57,667 nt of DNA from Chloroflexota bacterium (GCA_028875185.1 JAPPFH010000103.1:1-57667); one strand, 5' to 3'; shown: positions 17,761-27,210, counted from the first letter of the stretch. Translations and numbers: made by a program. Notes: generated by a model from the sequence alone, not told the origin.

Positions 17761-17840
17761 ACCCCCCTCGGTCTCCCCGTATCAACGGGGGAGGCTAAGT
17801 GTGCGCAAATTCGGCGCTGGGCTGAGTCAGGAATTAGCAA

Positions 17841-17870
17841 TTGTAGGGGCAGGTCGATGGCTCGCCCATT
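17841..17870. repeat. Palindromic intergenic repeat
   Basis: TTGTAGGGGCAGGTCGATGG then CTCGCCCATT, a partly degenerate copy 39 bases before the dehalogenase start. A C-rich module (17755-17783) precedes it. Confidence 0.6.
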
Positions 17871-17908
17871 GACTTGTGATGGTAGGCCAAGCCTAAGGAC
17901 ATGCGCCG

Positions 17909-18790
17909 ATGCAGAAAAACACCATTTCAGCCGAATTCCCGTTTGATTCCAAATACATTGATGTTCTTGACGCCAAGATGCACTACATCGACGAGGGAGA
18001 AGGCGACCCAATACTATTCTTGCACGGCAACCCGACATCAAGTTATGTATGGCGAAATATCATCCCGCATCTTGTGCCACAGGGCAGGTGTATTGCGCTA
18101 GACCTTATCGGTATGGGAAAGTCGGACAAGCCGAATATAAGCTATAGATTTGTTGAACACTTCAAATATGTGAATGGATTCATTGAAAAGCTTGAACTCG
18201 CGAACATTACTCTGGTTTTGCAAGACTGGGGCTCTGGGCTTGGCTTTCACTACGCGGCGCTCAACGACGACAATGTGAAGGCGCTTGCGTTCATGGAAGC
18301 GATTTTGCGACCGATGTCGTGGACTGAATTTCCCATCGGTCCACGAATTGGCTTCAAGCTGTTTAGGATGCCCGGCATCGGCTGGCTTATGCTCAGCGTA
18401 ATGAACATGTTCGTGAGGCAGATCCTGCCACAGATGACCGTACGCAAGCTAACCGCCCAAGAGATGCGGCGCTATCTTGAGCCCTTCCCGAGCATTAAGA
18501 GCCGCAGGTCCGTGCGACAGTGGCCCCTCGAGATTCCGATGGGTGGCAGACCGGAAGATATGATTGAACTGGTTTCAGCCTATAGTCAGAAACTTCAGAT
18601 CTCCGAAGCGCCGAAATTGCTCTTTTACGGCAACCCGGGCGCCATCGTCAACGCCAATGCCGTGGAATGGTGTCGGCGGAATCTTAAGAATCTGAAGACG
18701 GTGGACGTCGGAGATGGGCTTCACTATTTGCAGGAAGACAATCCGCGCCTGATAGGCGAAGAACTGGCGAAATGGTACACAAGTCTCTAG
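17909..18790 (+). CDS. dhaA: Haloalkane dehalogenase (DhaA type, HLD-II)
   Basis: A 293-residue alpha/beta hydrolase that should cleave carbon-halogen bonds of haloalkanes to alcohol plus halide. All five residues of the Rhodococcus DhaA catalytic pentad appear at the same numbering: N41 in HGNPTSSYVW, D106-W107 in QDWGSG, E130 in FMEAI, and H272 in GLHYLQEDNP. The cap domain (about 130-215) is more divergent than the core, and the protein is collinear with DhaA. Codon use is visibly more AT-rich than neighbouring genes, and an IS3 remnant abuts the 3' end, which together suggest horizontal acquisition. An AAGGAC ribosome-binding site precedes the ATG. Substrate range cannot be read. Confidence 0.92.
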   Translation: MQKNTISAEFPFDSKYIDVLDAKMHYIDEGEGDPILFLHGNPTSSYVWRNIIPHLVPQGRCIALDLIGMGKSDKPNISYRFVEHFKYVNGFIEKLELANITLVLQDWGSGLGFHYAALNDDNVKALAFMEAILRPMSWTEFPIGPRIGFKLFRMPGIGWLMLSVMNMFVRQILPQMTVRKLTAQEMRRYLEPFPSIKSRRSVRQWPLEIPMGGRPEDMIELVSAYSQKLQISEAPKLLFYGNPGAIVNANAVEWCRRNLKNLKTVDVGDGLHYLQEDNPRLIGEELAKWYTSL

Positions 18791-18876
18791 GCGGGGCGCC
18801 AACGCTTCCGGCCCGATACTATCTCCAACACGACCTGCGCTTTGAACTCCGGATTGAACATAGGCGCTTTTCCCAT
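18787..18876 (-). pseudogene. IS3-family transposase OrfA remnant
   Basis: A 29-codon fragment beginning MGKAPMFNPEFKAQVVLEIV, which matches the start of the helix-turn-helix of IS3-type OrfA proteins (typically PEFKAQVVLEVLSG), then truncated after SGRKRWRPA. The fragment overlaps the dehalogenase stop codon by 4 bases. The neighbouring sequence ggtgtccaggttttcgggag (about 18925) could be a decayed insertion-sequence end. This is the only mobile-element trace I can support in the window. Confidence 0.65.
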
Positions 18877-19097
18877 GGTGGTTTCCCGTCTTGCTGAAAC
18901 ACAAGCATACTCTCTCAACTCGGTGTCCAGGTTTTCGGGAGCATTGCAGGTTGAACAACGGTGAACTGTCCTCAAAAGGCAAACTATCCCCCATCTCCAC
19001 TGATCCAGAATTAGTCTCCAGATTCACTTTACGGATAGCCAAACAATCTTGACCCGCTACAATTAAAGGCAAGTTCCAACCTGTATGGGAGAATCTC

Positions 19098-20135
19098 ATG
19101 GAATATCGCGCGCTCGGACGCACCGGCGTACCGGTAAGCGAGCTATGCCTCGGCTGCATGAACTTCAGCCATCCGACCCCGGAGGCCGAAAGTTTTGATA
19201 TCATGGACCGCGCTATTGACGCCGGCATCAACTTCTTCGATACCGCCAATGTTTACTCGCGCGGCGGCAGCGAGACCGTCGTCGGCAAGGCGCTGAAACG
19301 AAACGGCAAGCGACATCGCATCGTGCTGGCGACAAAAGTCCACGGTCGTATGGACGAAGAGGACATCTTGTCTGCCGGCAACAACCGGCGCCACATTATC
19401 GAACAATGCGAAGCCTCGCTGAAACGCCTGAGTACTGATTATATTGACCTCTATCAACTGCATCGCGCCAATCCGGAAATCCCCATCGACGAGACCCTGC
19501 GCGCCCTAGATGATCTGATCGGCGCCGGCAAAGTGCGCTACATCGGGACGAGCACCTTTCCCTCCTGGCGGGTGATGGAGTCCTTTTGGGTGTCGAAAGA
19601 ACTGGGACTGAATCGATTCGTCAGCGAGCAGCCGCCCTATCACCTGCTTGACCGCAGCATCGAGCGCGAACTGATCCCGCTGGCGCAGAGCTATGGCTTG
19701 GCGATTATCCCCTGGTCGCCACTGGCGCGCGGCTTTCTCACCGGCAAATACAAACGCGGCCAGCCGATACCGGGCAACAGTCGCTTCGGCGCGGATGCCG
19801 GGCGTGGCGCTGCCGTCGAGCGCCGTCGAGACCAGCACTTTACCGACCGCGCTTTCGACATCCTTGACTTGGTAACTGATTTGGCTCTGGAGAAGGGCTG
19901 CAGCCCCAGCCAGGTTGCGCTGGCTTGGGTCTTGAGCAAACCCGGCGTCACCAGCCCAATCATCGGGCCACGCACGATGTCGCACCTTGATGACAACCTT
20001 GGCGCAATTGATGTGGAGCTGACTGATGAAGATCACGCCCGGCTCGATGATCTGGCCGAACCGGAACTGGCGACCGTGCCTTACTATCACGGCCGCATGG
20101 TCAATCTGAGAGCCTCCGATCACGCCTGGCTTTGA
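19098..20135 (+). CDS. Aldo/keto reductase
   Basis: A 345-residue NADPH-dependent aldo/keto reductase starting MEYRALGRTGVPVSELCLGC. The catalytic tetrad is visible: Asp and Tyr in FFDTANVYSRG, Lys in LATKVHG and His in LYQLHRAN. The C-terminal cofactor-binding region SPIIGPRTMSHLDDNLGAI fits the AKR subfamily that includes YhdN/Tas-like enzymes. It probably reduces an aldehyde or ketone. It stands alone between the IS3 remnant and a repeat-rich gap. Confidence 0.9.
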   Translation: MEYRALGRTGVPVSELCLGCMNFSHPTPEAESFDIMDRAIDAGINFFDTANVYSRGGSETVVGKALKRNGKRHRIVLATKVHGRMDEEDILSAGNNRRHIIEQCEASLKRLSTDYIDLYQLHRANPEIPIDETLRALDDLIGAGKVRYIGTSTFPSWRVMESFWVSKELGLNRFVSEQPPYHLLDRSIERELIPLAQSYGLAIIPWSPLARGFLTGKYKRGQPIPGNSRFGADAGRGAAVERRRDQHFTDRAFDILDLVTDLALEKGCSPSQVALAWVLSKPGVTSPIIGPRTMSHLDDNLGAIDVELTDEDHARLDDLAEPELATVPYYHGRMVNLRASDHAWL

Positions 20136-20148
20136 TTACAAGCGTCCT

Positions 20149-20329
20149 GTTGCGGCGACGCTTGTGTCGCCCGTCGCACCAGCAACGTATGTACGGGCGA
20201 GCGGCTAACTCCCTCCTCAGTAAATGCAAGTAAGTCATACAAATGAAATCTGTAAGGGCGTTTCGCCGAAAAGCCCAAAAAATGCGCTTGGAAAAGCGGG
20301 CGTCTCAGCGAGACGCCCCTACATTTTCT
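20149..20329. repeat. Three palindromic repeats in a gene-free gap
   Basis: 20149-20176 has arms GGCGAC/GTCGCC. 20250-20280 is a variant with GGGCGTTTCGCCGAAAAGCCC. 20296-20329 has strong arms GGGCGTCTC/GAGACGCCC followed by a T-rich run, which could terminate transcription. They lie between two convergent genes (AKR ends 20135, OYE ends 20431). Confidence 0.65.
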
Positions 20330-20430
20330 CTATATTCTCGCATAATTTTCCTGACGCTACTTCTGTCTATCAGCTATGTGTGAGTAGGCTCCTTGTGGGA
20401 CAGGGGCCTGGGGGATGGGTTGGAAATGCT

Positions 20431-21864
20431 TCATGACACCGCTCCCTTTTTGAGCGCAATCAAACGCTCATACTCGGCGCTTGACTTGTAGAAATCGTCG
20501 AGCGGATAACAACCGGAGACCATGCCATTGCGCGGCGCCGTGGTGCAGTCGCTGAAGGTGCGGCAAATCCGTTTCCGGTCGAGCGTTCTGCCAGCCAGCA
20601 AATCTGCCGGCAATTCCGGGTAGCTTAGCGCCATGCGGCCCAAGCCGATAAAGTCGGTCATGCCTGAGCGAAGAGCCGCCCCGGCTACATTGGGCAGCCA
20701 GTCCTGCAAATATGAATAACCCGACCCCACTATCGTTAAATCAGGGAAACTCGCTTTGAGCGCTGCGGTGACCTTGATCTGACGCGCCACGCCAACCAGC
20801 GGATCTTCCGGCAGCAGGTAGCCATCCGATGGTGGAAAAGCAGCCGGACGCTGGATGTGGAAATTGTAATACGGGCTGCCAGCGGTAACGCAAACCAGTT
20901 GAATATCGAGTTCTCGCAGCAGCGCCAGGAATTTGCGCGGCTCGGTCAAGTCGTAACCGACGCCGCTGCCATCGCCGCCAAAAGCATAAGGATAGCGCGG
21001 GCCATGATACGGCGCCGGCTCACCAATGCGATCCGCGCCCGCTTGAAAGGGAATCCAGTCCACGGCGCTCAGCCGCACGCCAATATCCAAGCCCGGCGCT
21101 CGTGAACGAATCAGCTCAGTCGTCTCTCGCAGAAAGCGCGTCCGGTTCTCAAAGCAGCCGCCAAATTTGCCGCGTCTGTCCACCGCGCTCAAAAACTCAT
21201 GACCGAGGTAGCCGTGGCAATGCTTGATATCGACAAAGTCGTAACCAGCCTGCTGCGCCAATACGGCTGCCTCGCAGAAGTCGTCTATCAGCTGCTCGAT
21301 CTCCTCATCGGAAATGACATAAGAGTCGTCATCGACTTGAAACTTCGCATCGAGAAGCGGATGGCGATAGAGAACCATGGGCGCCAACTGAGCGCTGTTG
21401 GGACGGCAAAATCGTCCCGAATGCGTCAATTGCAGACCGATCAACGGCTCGTCGCCGCTCCCGAAATTCTGTTTATGCGTCTGCAACAAGCCGCCGCGCA
21501 AGGCTTCGAGACCGCCGACGGTCGCCGCATTGATGACCAACTGACGCGCGTTCGCCCGCCCGTCATGACGCACAGCCACCGCCTCTCCGCCCCAAATCAG
21601 CTTTGCGCCGCTCTTTCCAAAGCGCCGCCAGCGCCGCCGTGTTAACTCCGACGGCCTCCCGTCAGGCTCGCCATCCCAGCCTTCCATTGGCAGCACCGCA
21701 AAGCGATTCGATAGTTCGCGTCCGCGATACACATAGCGCTGCGCAAGCGGTGATTCCTTGCCGAAGACGGCAATTTCGTCAACCGGCAAGTCGGCGCCGA
21801 CCGCGTCGCAGTAAGTCTTGAATTGCGCAAATGTCCGCAGCTGCGCCACCGGCCTGCGCCTCAT
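20431..21864 (-). CDS. NADH:flavin oxidoreductase (Old Yellow Enzyme family)
   Basis: A 477-residue FMN-dependent OYE-type TIM barrel. The N-terminal part has [13 protein letters not shown], followed by LTHSGRFC (His substrate site) and [19 protein letters not shown] (conserved catalytic region). Toward the C-terminus [10 protein letters not shown] and [14 protein letters not shown] mark the FMN phosphate site. Such enzymes reduce activated C=C bonds or nitro groups. It ends with [14 protein letters not shown], so it lacks the C-terminal FAD domain of 2,4-dienoyl-CoA reductases. The start is 3 bases after the upstream aldolase-like gene, indicating co-translation in a catabolic-looking operon. 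Confidence 0.88.
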   Translation of the reverse strand: MRRRPVAQLRTFAQFKTYCDAVGADLPVDEIAVFGKESPLAQRYVYRGRELSNRFAVLPMEGWDGEPDGRPSELTRRRWRRFGKSGAKLIWGGEAVAVRHDGRANARQLVINAATVGGLEALRGGLLQTHKQNFGSGDEPLIGLQLTHSGRFCRPNSAQLAPMVLYRHPLLDAKFQVDDDSYVISDEEIEQLIDDFCEAAVLAQQAGYDFVDIKHCHGYLGHEFLSAVDRRGKFGGCFENRTRFLRETTELIRSRAPGLDIGVRLSAVDWIPFQAGADRIGEPAPYHGPRYPYAFGGDGSGVGYDLTEPRKFLALLRELDIQLVCVTAGSPYYNFHIQRPAAFPPSDGYLLPEDPLVGVARQIKVTAALKASFPDLTIVGSGYSYLQDWLPNVAGAALRSGMTDFIGLGRMALSYPELPADLLAGRTLDRKRICRTFSDCTTAPRNGMVSGCYPLDDFYKSSAEYERLIALKKGAVS

Positions 21865-21867
21865 TGA

Positions 21868-22839
21868 TTAGCGCTCCTTCAGTATGCCCATCCGCGCCGC
21901 AATATCGCGCAGAATCGCAACATCGCTCGCCGGGCGAGTCGGCGACGCGCTGTGTGTACGGTCTGAATTTATCCAACCACGCAGCTTGAGAAATTGGGCG
22001 GCTGAATGCTTGTAGGCCGGCACCGGCGGCCGAAATGCGAGAAACCCCAGATATTGAATGATGTCATTCAATTCGTAGAAGCCGGGATCCCCCGCCAGCC
22101 ACATGGCGTCGCGTTCGGCGAAGAGATCGGGCGCAAACGTGCTCAAGCCGAGCAAGTAATCGCTGCCGTAAATGACCATGTCAATCGCCAGGTCGTTGCC
22201 GGTGAAGACCTTAAAATCCGGGCGCGCGGCATCGCGCAGCGCGATCCGCTCCCATTCCAGTTGCCGATTGAGCGACGAATGCTTCGCGCCGATGCAACTG
22301 GCGATGCCCAGCAGTCCGCGATAGGTATCGAGATCGTAAATCGCGCCAAATGGGGCAAACATCTCCCCCAATTCAAAGGCGATGAAATTGTCGGTCTTCT
22401 CCCCGATAGTCTCATACGACCTTACGATTTCCGTCCCGCCTTGCTGTGTCAAGCCATAGGACTGAAAGATGATCGGCGCGCCACCCTGGCTTTGAATACT
22501 GTCAACCTGGCGGAAGTAAGCATCAGCAGCGAAAGGAGCGCCTGGTTCGTCCGAAACGAACGCGCCGGCGACAAAGTTGCCGCCAGCGAGCGCGCAGCGC
22601 GTCGCTCTTAATACCTTCCGCCGATTTTCCTCGCTGATCAAGTTGGCGAAGCCGGTGTCCATATTGACCGCCGGCGTCAAACCCGCCTCAGCCGTGCGCC
22701 GCACATGATCCGCCAGCCCGGGCCAGTCAATGTCGCCGTTCTCTCTAAAGGGCAGCAGAATCGCCGAGATGCCCGTAATCTTGCGCTTGGGTCGGATCAT
22801 CGCGGTCGGGTTGATCTTTGACAGCGCTTCCCGATTCAT
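21868..22839 (-). CDS. Dihydrodipicolinate synthase-family lyase/aldolase
   Basis: A 323-residue DapA/NAL-superfamily TIM barrel. The N-terminal [20 protein letters not shown] is characteristic, and [15 protein letters not shown] probably contains the Schiff-base lysine. Housekeeping DapA proteins are shorter (about 290) and carry different active-site signatures, so this is more likely a catabolic aldolase or hydratase for a 2-keto acid. It lies between the interrupted PhyH gene (88 bases upstream) and the OYE gene (3 bases downstream) on the same strand. Confidence 0.8.
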   Translation of the reverse strand: MNREALSKINPTAMIRPKRKITGISAILLPFRENGDIDWPGLADHVRRTAEAGLTPAVNMDTGFANLISEENRRKVLRATRCALAGGNFVAGAFVSDEPGAPFAADAYFRQVDSIQSQGGAPIIFQSYGLTQQGGTEIVRSYETIGEKTDNFIAFELGEMFAPFGAIYDLDTYRGLLGIASCIGAKHSSLNRQLEWERIALRDAARPDFKVFTGNDLAIDMVIYGSDYLLGLSTFAPDLFAERDAMWLAGDPGFYELNDIIQYLGFLAFRPPVPAYKHSAAQFLKLRGWINSDRTHSASPTRPASDVAILRDIAARMGILKER

Positions 22840-22926
22840 TGTCTCATCCTTGTCCCGCGCCGCATGGTCGCTATCTCCGGTCGTGTAATCGGGCAGGCAT
22901 TCGATTGCGTCTTCACATGCCCTCGT

Positions 22927-23697
22927 TTATTCATTCCCCGGCGATATCGCATCCACCGGTCTAATTTCGTAGCGCGGATTCTCCTTCAGCAAACCGATAT
23001 CGACGCCAGCGCGCGCCGCCCGCACATCATCCCGGTGGAACTGCACCGCATAACCCAACCGCGGTTCATCGCTGCTGTTCGCGCCCGAGCCATGCAAGGT
23101 CAGCCGCGAGAAGGCGACCGCGTCACCGGGCATCATTCGCAGCGGCAGAAAGTCTTCCGGCTCGATCGCCACCGTCCGGTGCCCGTCTCTGTCTTCGCTT
23201 TCAACCGAGTCCAGCGTTCCCATCAGGTGCGACGCCGGCGCCATCTGCAGGCAGCCGTTCTCCGGCTTCATTTCCATCAATGCAAACCAAATGTTGATGC
23301 CCGGCCCATCAAAGCGCGTATATTGATTGTCCTGATGGAAGTGAAACCGGCCGCCGCCTCCGCCGCTCTTCACCGCCGTGAAAGGCATGTAGAGCGTTGA
23401 CGGACCGCCCATTAGCCGCGCCGCGATCGCCAGCAAGGCTTCGCTGTGGATGAGCCGTTCCAGCGCCGATCCCGCCAGATACTGCCTGCTCTGGCGCAGC
23501 TTGTCCTTCGAGGTCGATGCCGCGCGAAGCTACTCCGGTGAAACGCCCAGCGCCGCCATCACAGCGACGACTTCCTCCGCCAGCGCAGCAGCCGCCGCAG
23601 CGCTTATCAAACCAGGCAGCGACAAGTATCCATTATTGCCATAGAATTGGAATTCGTTGTCGGTCAATTCGGAATATCGCAGGATTTCATTTGCCAT
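22927..23697 (-). pseudogene. Phytanoyl-CoA dioxygenase family gene with in-frame TAG
   Basis: The reading frame starts MANEILRYSELTDNEFQFYG at 23697, with GAAAGG 7 bases upstream, and runs to 22927. A single TAG at 23530-23532 (codon 56) interrupts it. The frame is identical on both sides, and the bridging codons read LRAASTSKDKLRQSRQYLAG without another stop. The downstream part carries the Fe(II) ligands HxD (FHFHQDNQ) and the distal His (LTLHGSG), plus the 2-oxoglutarate-binding Arg (EPRLGYAV). It would be a roughly 255-residue PhyH oxygenase, distinct from the PhyH gene opposite it. Explanations are a recent nonsense mutation, a base-call error or suppression; all but this codon look intact. 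Confidence 0.8.
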
Positions 23698-23725
23698 CAT
23701 CCGGCCTTTCATGAGCGCCAGCAAC

Positions 23726-23752
23726 TTGGATTTAGACATCGAAGCGTATAAT
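23726..23752 (+). promoter_or_regulatory. Candidate promoter in the divergent PhyH intergenic region
   Basis: TTGGAT (23726-23731) and a perfect TATAAT (23747-23752) with a short 15-base spacer, 36 bases before the plus-strand PhyH start. The opposite-facing interrupted PhyH gene begins only 91 bases away, so control elements are probably shared. Confidence 0.4.
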
Positions 23753-23787
23753 ATCATCAAAACGCTATTCAGCTTGAGGCTCAACAC

Positions 23788-24678
23788 ATGCAAATCAGAT
23801 TCGGCTACCGTGACTTACAGTTCCCGAGCGATGAGCTCCGCCCGCTGCGCGAAAGCCAATCGCTGCTGGCGGATGTCGAGGCGCTCTGGCGGCGTTTTGA
23901 CGACGACGGCTACCTGCTGCTGCGCGGCCTGCTGGAGCGGGAAACTGTGCTAAATGCTCGCAATGTCATCTTGCAGCACATGCAAGCCCAACAGGCTTTG
24001 CAGCCGGATACGCCCCTGCTCGAGGGCGTCATGCCCCGCGGCGGTAAATCCGTGCAAATGATGGGCCGCAAAGGCATCGCGCATCATCCCGCAGTTCTTG
24101 ACACTTTTGAACATCCCGCTCTTTTCGCCCTATTCGAAGGTCTCTTTGCCGAACCCGCGCTGACCTACCCCTATAAGTGGCTGCGGGGAGTCGGCAACGA
24201 AGAATACACGGGAGCGCACTTCGATTTCGTCTATATGGGGCGCGGCTCGCCGAACCTCTATACGGTCTGGATTCCCTTGGATGATATCGAAGTCACTCGC
24301 GGCACCCTCGCCATCTGCCGCGGCTCGCACAACCTGGCGAGCTTCGCCCGCATCCGCGACACATACGGGAAAATGGATGTCGATCGCGACCGCATCGAGG
24401 GTTGGTTCGAGCTTGATCCGCTGAAAATAGTTGAGCGCTTCGGCGGACAATGGCACGGAGCCAACTATCGCGCCGGCGATGTGATCATCTTCGGCATGCA
24501 CACCATGCACGCGTCCACCACGAACCTCAGCAACCGTTTCCGCCTCAGCTGCGATGTCCGTTTCCAGCCAGCCAGCGACCCGGTCGATGAGCGCTGGAAA
24601 CGCAGTGGGCCTGGGCATTATAGCGCCGGCGCGGCAGTACGCGACATGGCTTCGGCGCGCGAAGAATGGGGTGTCTAG
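23788..24678 (+). CDS. Phytanoyl-CoA dioxygenase family protein
   Basis: A 296-residue non-heme Fe(II)/2-oxoglutarate oxygenase of the PhyH family. The metal triad is visible as HxD in GAHFDFVYMG and the distal His in MHTMHAST, with RLSCDVRFQ supplying the likely 2-oxoglutarate Arg. Such enzymes hydroxylate or demethylate small molecules. It is the first gene of a plus-strand operon with creatininase-like, PanE-like and SDR genes, and it is divergent from a second PhyH gene. Substrate unknown. Confidence 0.87.
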   Translation: MQIRFGYRDLQFPSDELRPLRESQSLLADVEALWRRFDDDGYLLLRGLLERETVLNARNVILQHMQAQQALQPDTPLLEGVMPRGGKSVQMMGRKGIAHHPAVLDTFEHPALFALFEGLFAEPALTYPYKWLRGVGNEEYTGAHFDFVYMGRGSPNLYTVWIPLDDIEVTRGTLAICRGSHNLASFARIRDTYGKMDVDRDRIEGWFELDPLKIVERFGGQWHGANYRAGDVIIFGMHTMHASTTNLSNRFRLSCDVRFQPASDPVDERWKRSGPGHYSAGAAVRDMASAREEWGV

Positions 24679-24715
24679 CAGCGGATTCAATCGTGATATG
24701 CCCAAAGGACGCAGC

Positions 24716-25417
24716 ATGCAAATCTCCGAAATGAACTGGATGCAGGTCGAGCAATATCTCGCATCTGACGACCGCTGCATCTTGCCGACCGGCAGCACCG
24801 AGCAGCACGCCTATCTCAGCTTGACCGTCGACGCGATCCTCGCGGCGCGCCTCGCCAATGAAGCCGGCGCAATCGCCCAGGCGCCGGTTTATCCCGTGAT
24901 TCCTTACGGCTTGGCGCAGCAGTGGACCGCCTATCCCGGCACCGTAAACCTTCGGGTCGAGACTTATCTGGCGCTGATTCGTGATGTTCTGGATAGCATC
25001 CGCCGCGCCGGATTCCGCCGGATTCTGCTGGTCAACGGTCATGGCGGCAACGCGCCCGCCCAAGGCATGCTGCGCGAGTGGATGATGGACAACCCTGATT
25101 CAAGGGTTAAATGGCACAATTGGTACAACGCGCCACGTACCTGGGCGAAAGTGCTGGAGACCGACTCGGTTGCCTCGCACGCCTCCTGGATGGAGAATTA
25201 TCCTTGGACGCGCCTGGCTGGCGTCGCATTGCCAGACGAGCCAAAACCACAAACCGAACTCGAGGCGCTGATGACGCTCAGCCCGGAGAAGACGCGGCGT
25301 CTCCTCGGCGATGGCAATATGGGCGGGCTTTATCAGCGAGACGATGACGAGATGCTGGCGATTTGGCAGGTCGCGGTCGAAGAGACGGTCGCCACCCTCG
25401 AAGGAGATTGGGGCTAG
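24716..25417 (+). CDS. Creatininase-family amidohydrolase
   Basis: A 233-residue protein of the creatininase superfamily. The ATG at 24716 is chosen because AAAGGA lies 7 bases upstream and the family N-terminus begins there (MQISEMNWMQVEQYL). Metal-site motifs are LPTGSTEQHAYLSLTVDA (Glu, His and Asp ligands) and LLVNGHGGNAPA. The usual EQHGPHLP becomes EQHAYLSL, so the substrate pocket may differ. Members hydrolyse cyclic or linear amides (creatinine, formamides, mycofactocin precursor). It sits between PhyH and a PanE-like gene with a 37-base gap before it and none after, suggesting hydrolysis of an amide or lactam intermediate. Confidence 0.85.
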   Translation: MQISEMNWMQVEQYLASDDRCILPTGSTEQHAYLSLTVDAILAARLANEAGAIAQAPVYPVIPYGLAQQWTAYPGTVNLRVETYLALIRDVLDSIRRAGFRRILLVNGHGGNAPAQGMLREWMMDNPDSRVKWHNWYNAPRTWAKVLETDSVASHASWMENYPWTRLAGVALPDEPKPQTELEALMTLSPEKTRRLLGDGNMGGLYQRDDDEMLAIWQVAVEETVATLEGDWG

Positions 25418-26425
25418 ATGCGAATCCTTATTTGGGGCGCCGGCGCCATCGGCGGGACGCTTGGCGCATATTTGATTAGAGCCGGGCATGTCATTCACTT
25501 CGTCGACATCGTCGAGGCGCATGTTAGGGCGATTAACCAGTCGGGCTTGCGAATCAAAGGACCCGTCGACGAATTCACGATGGCGGCGGAGGCGCGCCTG
25601 CCCGATCAACTTAGCGGGAAGCACGGAGCCATACTCCTCTGCACGAAATCGCAGCATACGCGCGCGGCGACCGAATCGCTGGCGCCCTTTCTCGCTGATG
25701 ACGGCTTCGTGATGTCGGTTCAGAATGGATTGAACGAACTGATTATTGAGGAGATTGTTGGGCGCGAACGGACGCTGGGCGCGTTTGTGAATTTCAGCGC
25801 CGACTATCACGCGCCCGGCGAGATCCTCTTCGGTGGACGCGGCGCGGTCGTCATCGGCGAATTGAATGGGGCAATCACTCCACGACTCAAGCGCGTGGAA
25901 TCAATCTTCCGCGACTTCGATGAAAATACGCTGGTCTCCGAGAATATTTGGGGTTATCTCTGGGGTAAAGAAGCCTACGGCGCCATGCTCTTCGTATCCG
26001 CGCTGACGCATCAGTCCATCGCCGAGGCGCTTTCAGACGCGCGCTACCGCCATCTCTACATTCGCGCCGCGGGTGAAATCCTGAGTCTCGCCGCCGGGCT
26101 TGGCATCGAGGTTTATGGCTTCAACGGCTTCGAGCCGGCCTCATTCCTGGCTGACGACCGCGCTGGAATAAACCTGTCGCTTGATACGCTGGTCGCCTTC
26201 AACAAGGTTTCCGCCAAGACGCACAGCGGCATCTGGCGTGACCTGGCGGTGCGCAAGCGCCCTACCGAAGTCGTGATGTACCAGCCCATCCTCGCCCAGG
26301 CGGAGCATGTCAACCTCGAGCTTCCGTTGACCCGCCGCTGGATCCAGATGATTCGCGAGATTGAAAACGGCGCGCGCGAACAATCACTCGCAAACCTCGA
26401 CGAATTGAATGCGGAGTTTGCATGA
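25418..26425 (+). CDS. Ketopantoate reductase-like protein (PanE/ApbA family)
   Basis: A 335-residue NADP-dependent dehydrogenase. The N-terminal nucleotide-binding loop is ILIWGAGAIGGTLGAYL, followed by LCTKSQHT and VMSVQNGLNE (conserved Lys and Asn regions). The C-terminal helical domain has WGYLWGKEAYGAM with the expected active-site Lys. The start codon follows the creatininase stop with no gap. Because it sits in a catabolic-looking operon, I think it reduces a 2-keto acid other than ketopantoate; a housekeeping PanE role remains possible. Confidence 0.84.
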   Translation: MRILIWGAGAIGGTLGAYLIRAGHVIHFVDIVEAHVRAINQSGLRIKGPVDEFTMAAEARLPDQLSGKHGAILLCTKSQHTRAATESLAPFLADDGFVMSVQNGLNELIIEEIVGRERTLGAFVNFSADYHAPGEILFGGRGAVVIGELNGAITPRLKRVESIFRDFDENTLVSENIWGYLWGKEAYGAMLFVSALTHQSIAEALSDARYRHLYIRAAGEILSLAAGLGIEVYGFNGFEPASFLADDRAGINLSLDTLVAFNKVSAKTHSGIWRDLAVRKRPTEVVMYQPILAQAEHVNLELPLTRRWIQMIREIENGAREQSLANLDELNAEFA

Positions 26426-27192
26426 ACATACAATTTCCGGGCAAGACGGCGATCGTAACGGGCGCGGCGCATGGCTTCGGCCGCGCGATCGCCATCGCTT
26501 TTGCCGAGCGCGGCGCTTCCGTCTGGGCATGCGACATCCTCGGCGATGAACTTGGCAGAACGAAACAACTTTGCGCTGAGGCGGGCGGTCGCTGTCGCGT
26601 CAAGGTGGTCGATGTTAAAGATCGTGACCAGATATTCGCTTTCGTTGATGAGATTCTGGCGGCCGATAAGGCAATGCACATCCTGGTCAACAATGCCGGC
26701 GGTGTCCTGGGGCAAGTGGGCAGACCGCTGGAAGAGATCAGCGAGCGGGACTGGGACAACATATTCGAGGTCAACGCGCGCGGCGCCTTTTACTTCGCGC
26801 AAGCGGCCGCGCCGAGCATGAAAGCGCGGCAATACGGCCGCATCATCAACATCTCCAGCGGCGCCGGCTTGGGCGTCAGCCTCACCGGCATCCAAGCCTA
26901 CGCTTCGGCCAAGGCGGCGCAAATCGGATTGACCCGGCAGCTTGCCCATGAGCTCGGCGAATGGAATATCACCGTCAACAATATCGCGCCCGGCTTCGTC
27001 TTATCCAATCCAAATTCAATCAAGCAGTTCGAGTCTTACGGAGCGGACGGCCAGCGCTCGCTGGTCAATCGCTTCGCCCTCAAGCGGCTGGGCAGGGCGG
27101 AAGATATCGCCAGCGGCGTTCTTTTCTTCGCCTCAGATTACGCGAATTGGATCACGGGCCAGGTCTTGTCCATTGATGGCGGCAAACTATAG
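26422..27192 (+). CDS. Short-chain dehydrogenase/reductase
   Basis: A 256-residue classical SDR. The cofactor motif is VTGAAHGFGRA, the structural motif LVNNAGG, and the catalytic Ser-Tyr-Lys are in INISSGAGLG and AYASAKAAQ. The C-terminal WITGQVLSIDGGK is standard for the family. It overlaps the PanE-like gene by 4 bases (ATGA), so translation is coupled. It probably catalyses an alcohol/ketone interconversion in the same pathway. Confidence 0.9.
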   Translation: MNIQFPGKTAIVTGAAHGFGRAIAIAFAERGASVWACDILGDELGRTKQLCAEAGGRCRVKVVDVKDRDQIFAFVDEILAADKAMHILVNNAGGVLGQVGRPLEEISERDWDNIFEVNARGAFYFAQAAAPSMKARQYGRIINISSGAGLGVSLTGIQAYASAKAAQIGLTRQLAHELGEWNITVNNIAPGFVLSNPNSIKQFESYGADGQRSLVNRFALKRLGRAEDIASGVLFFASDYANWITGQVLSIDGGKL

Positions 27193-27210
27193 TCCGCGTT
27201 TGAAGCGCAA

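Noticed and set aside
18900-19030. Full insertion sequence after the dehalogenase
   Set aside because: Only a 29-codon OrfA fragment is left; there is no OrfB, no second end, and no clear target duplication.
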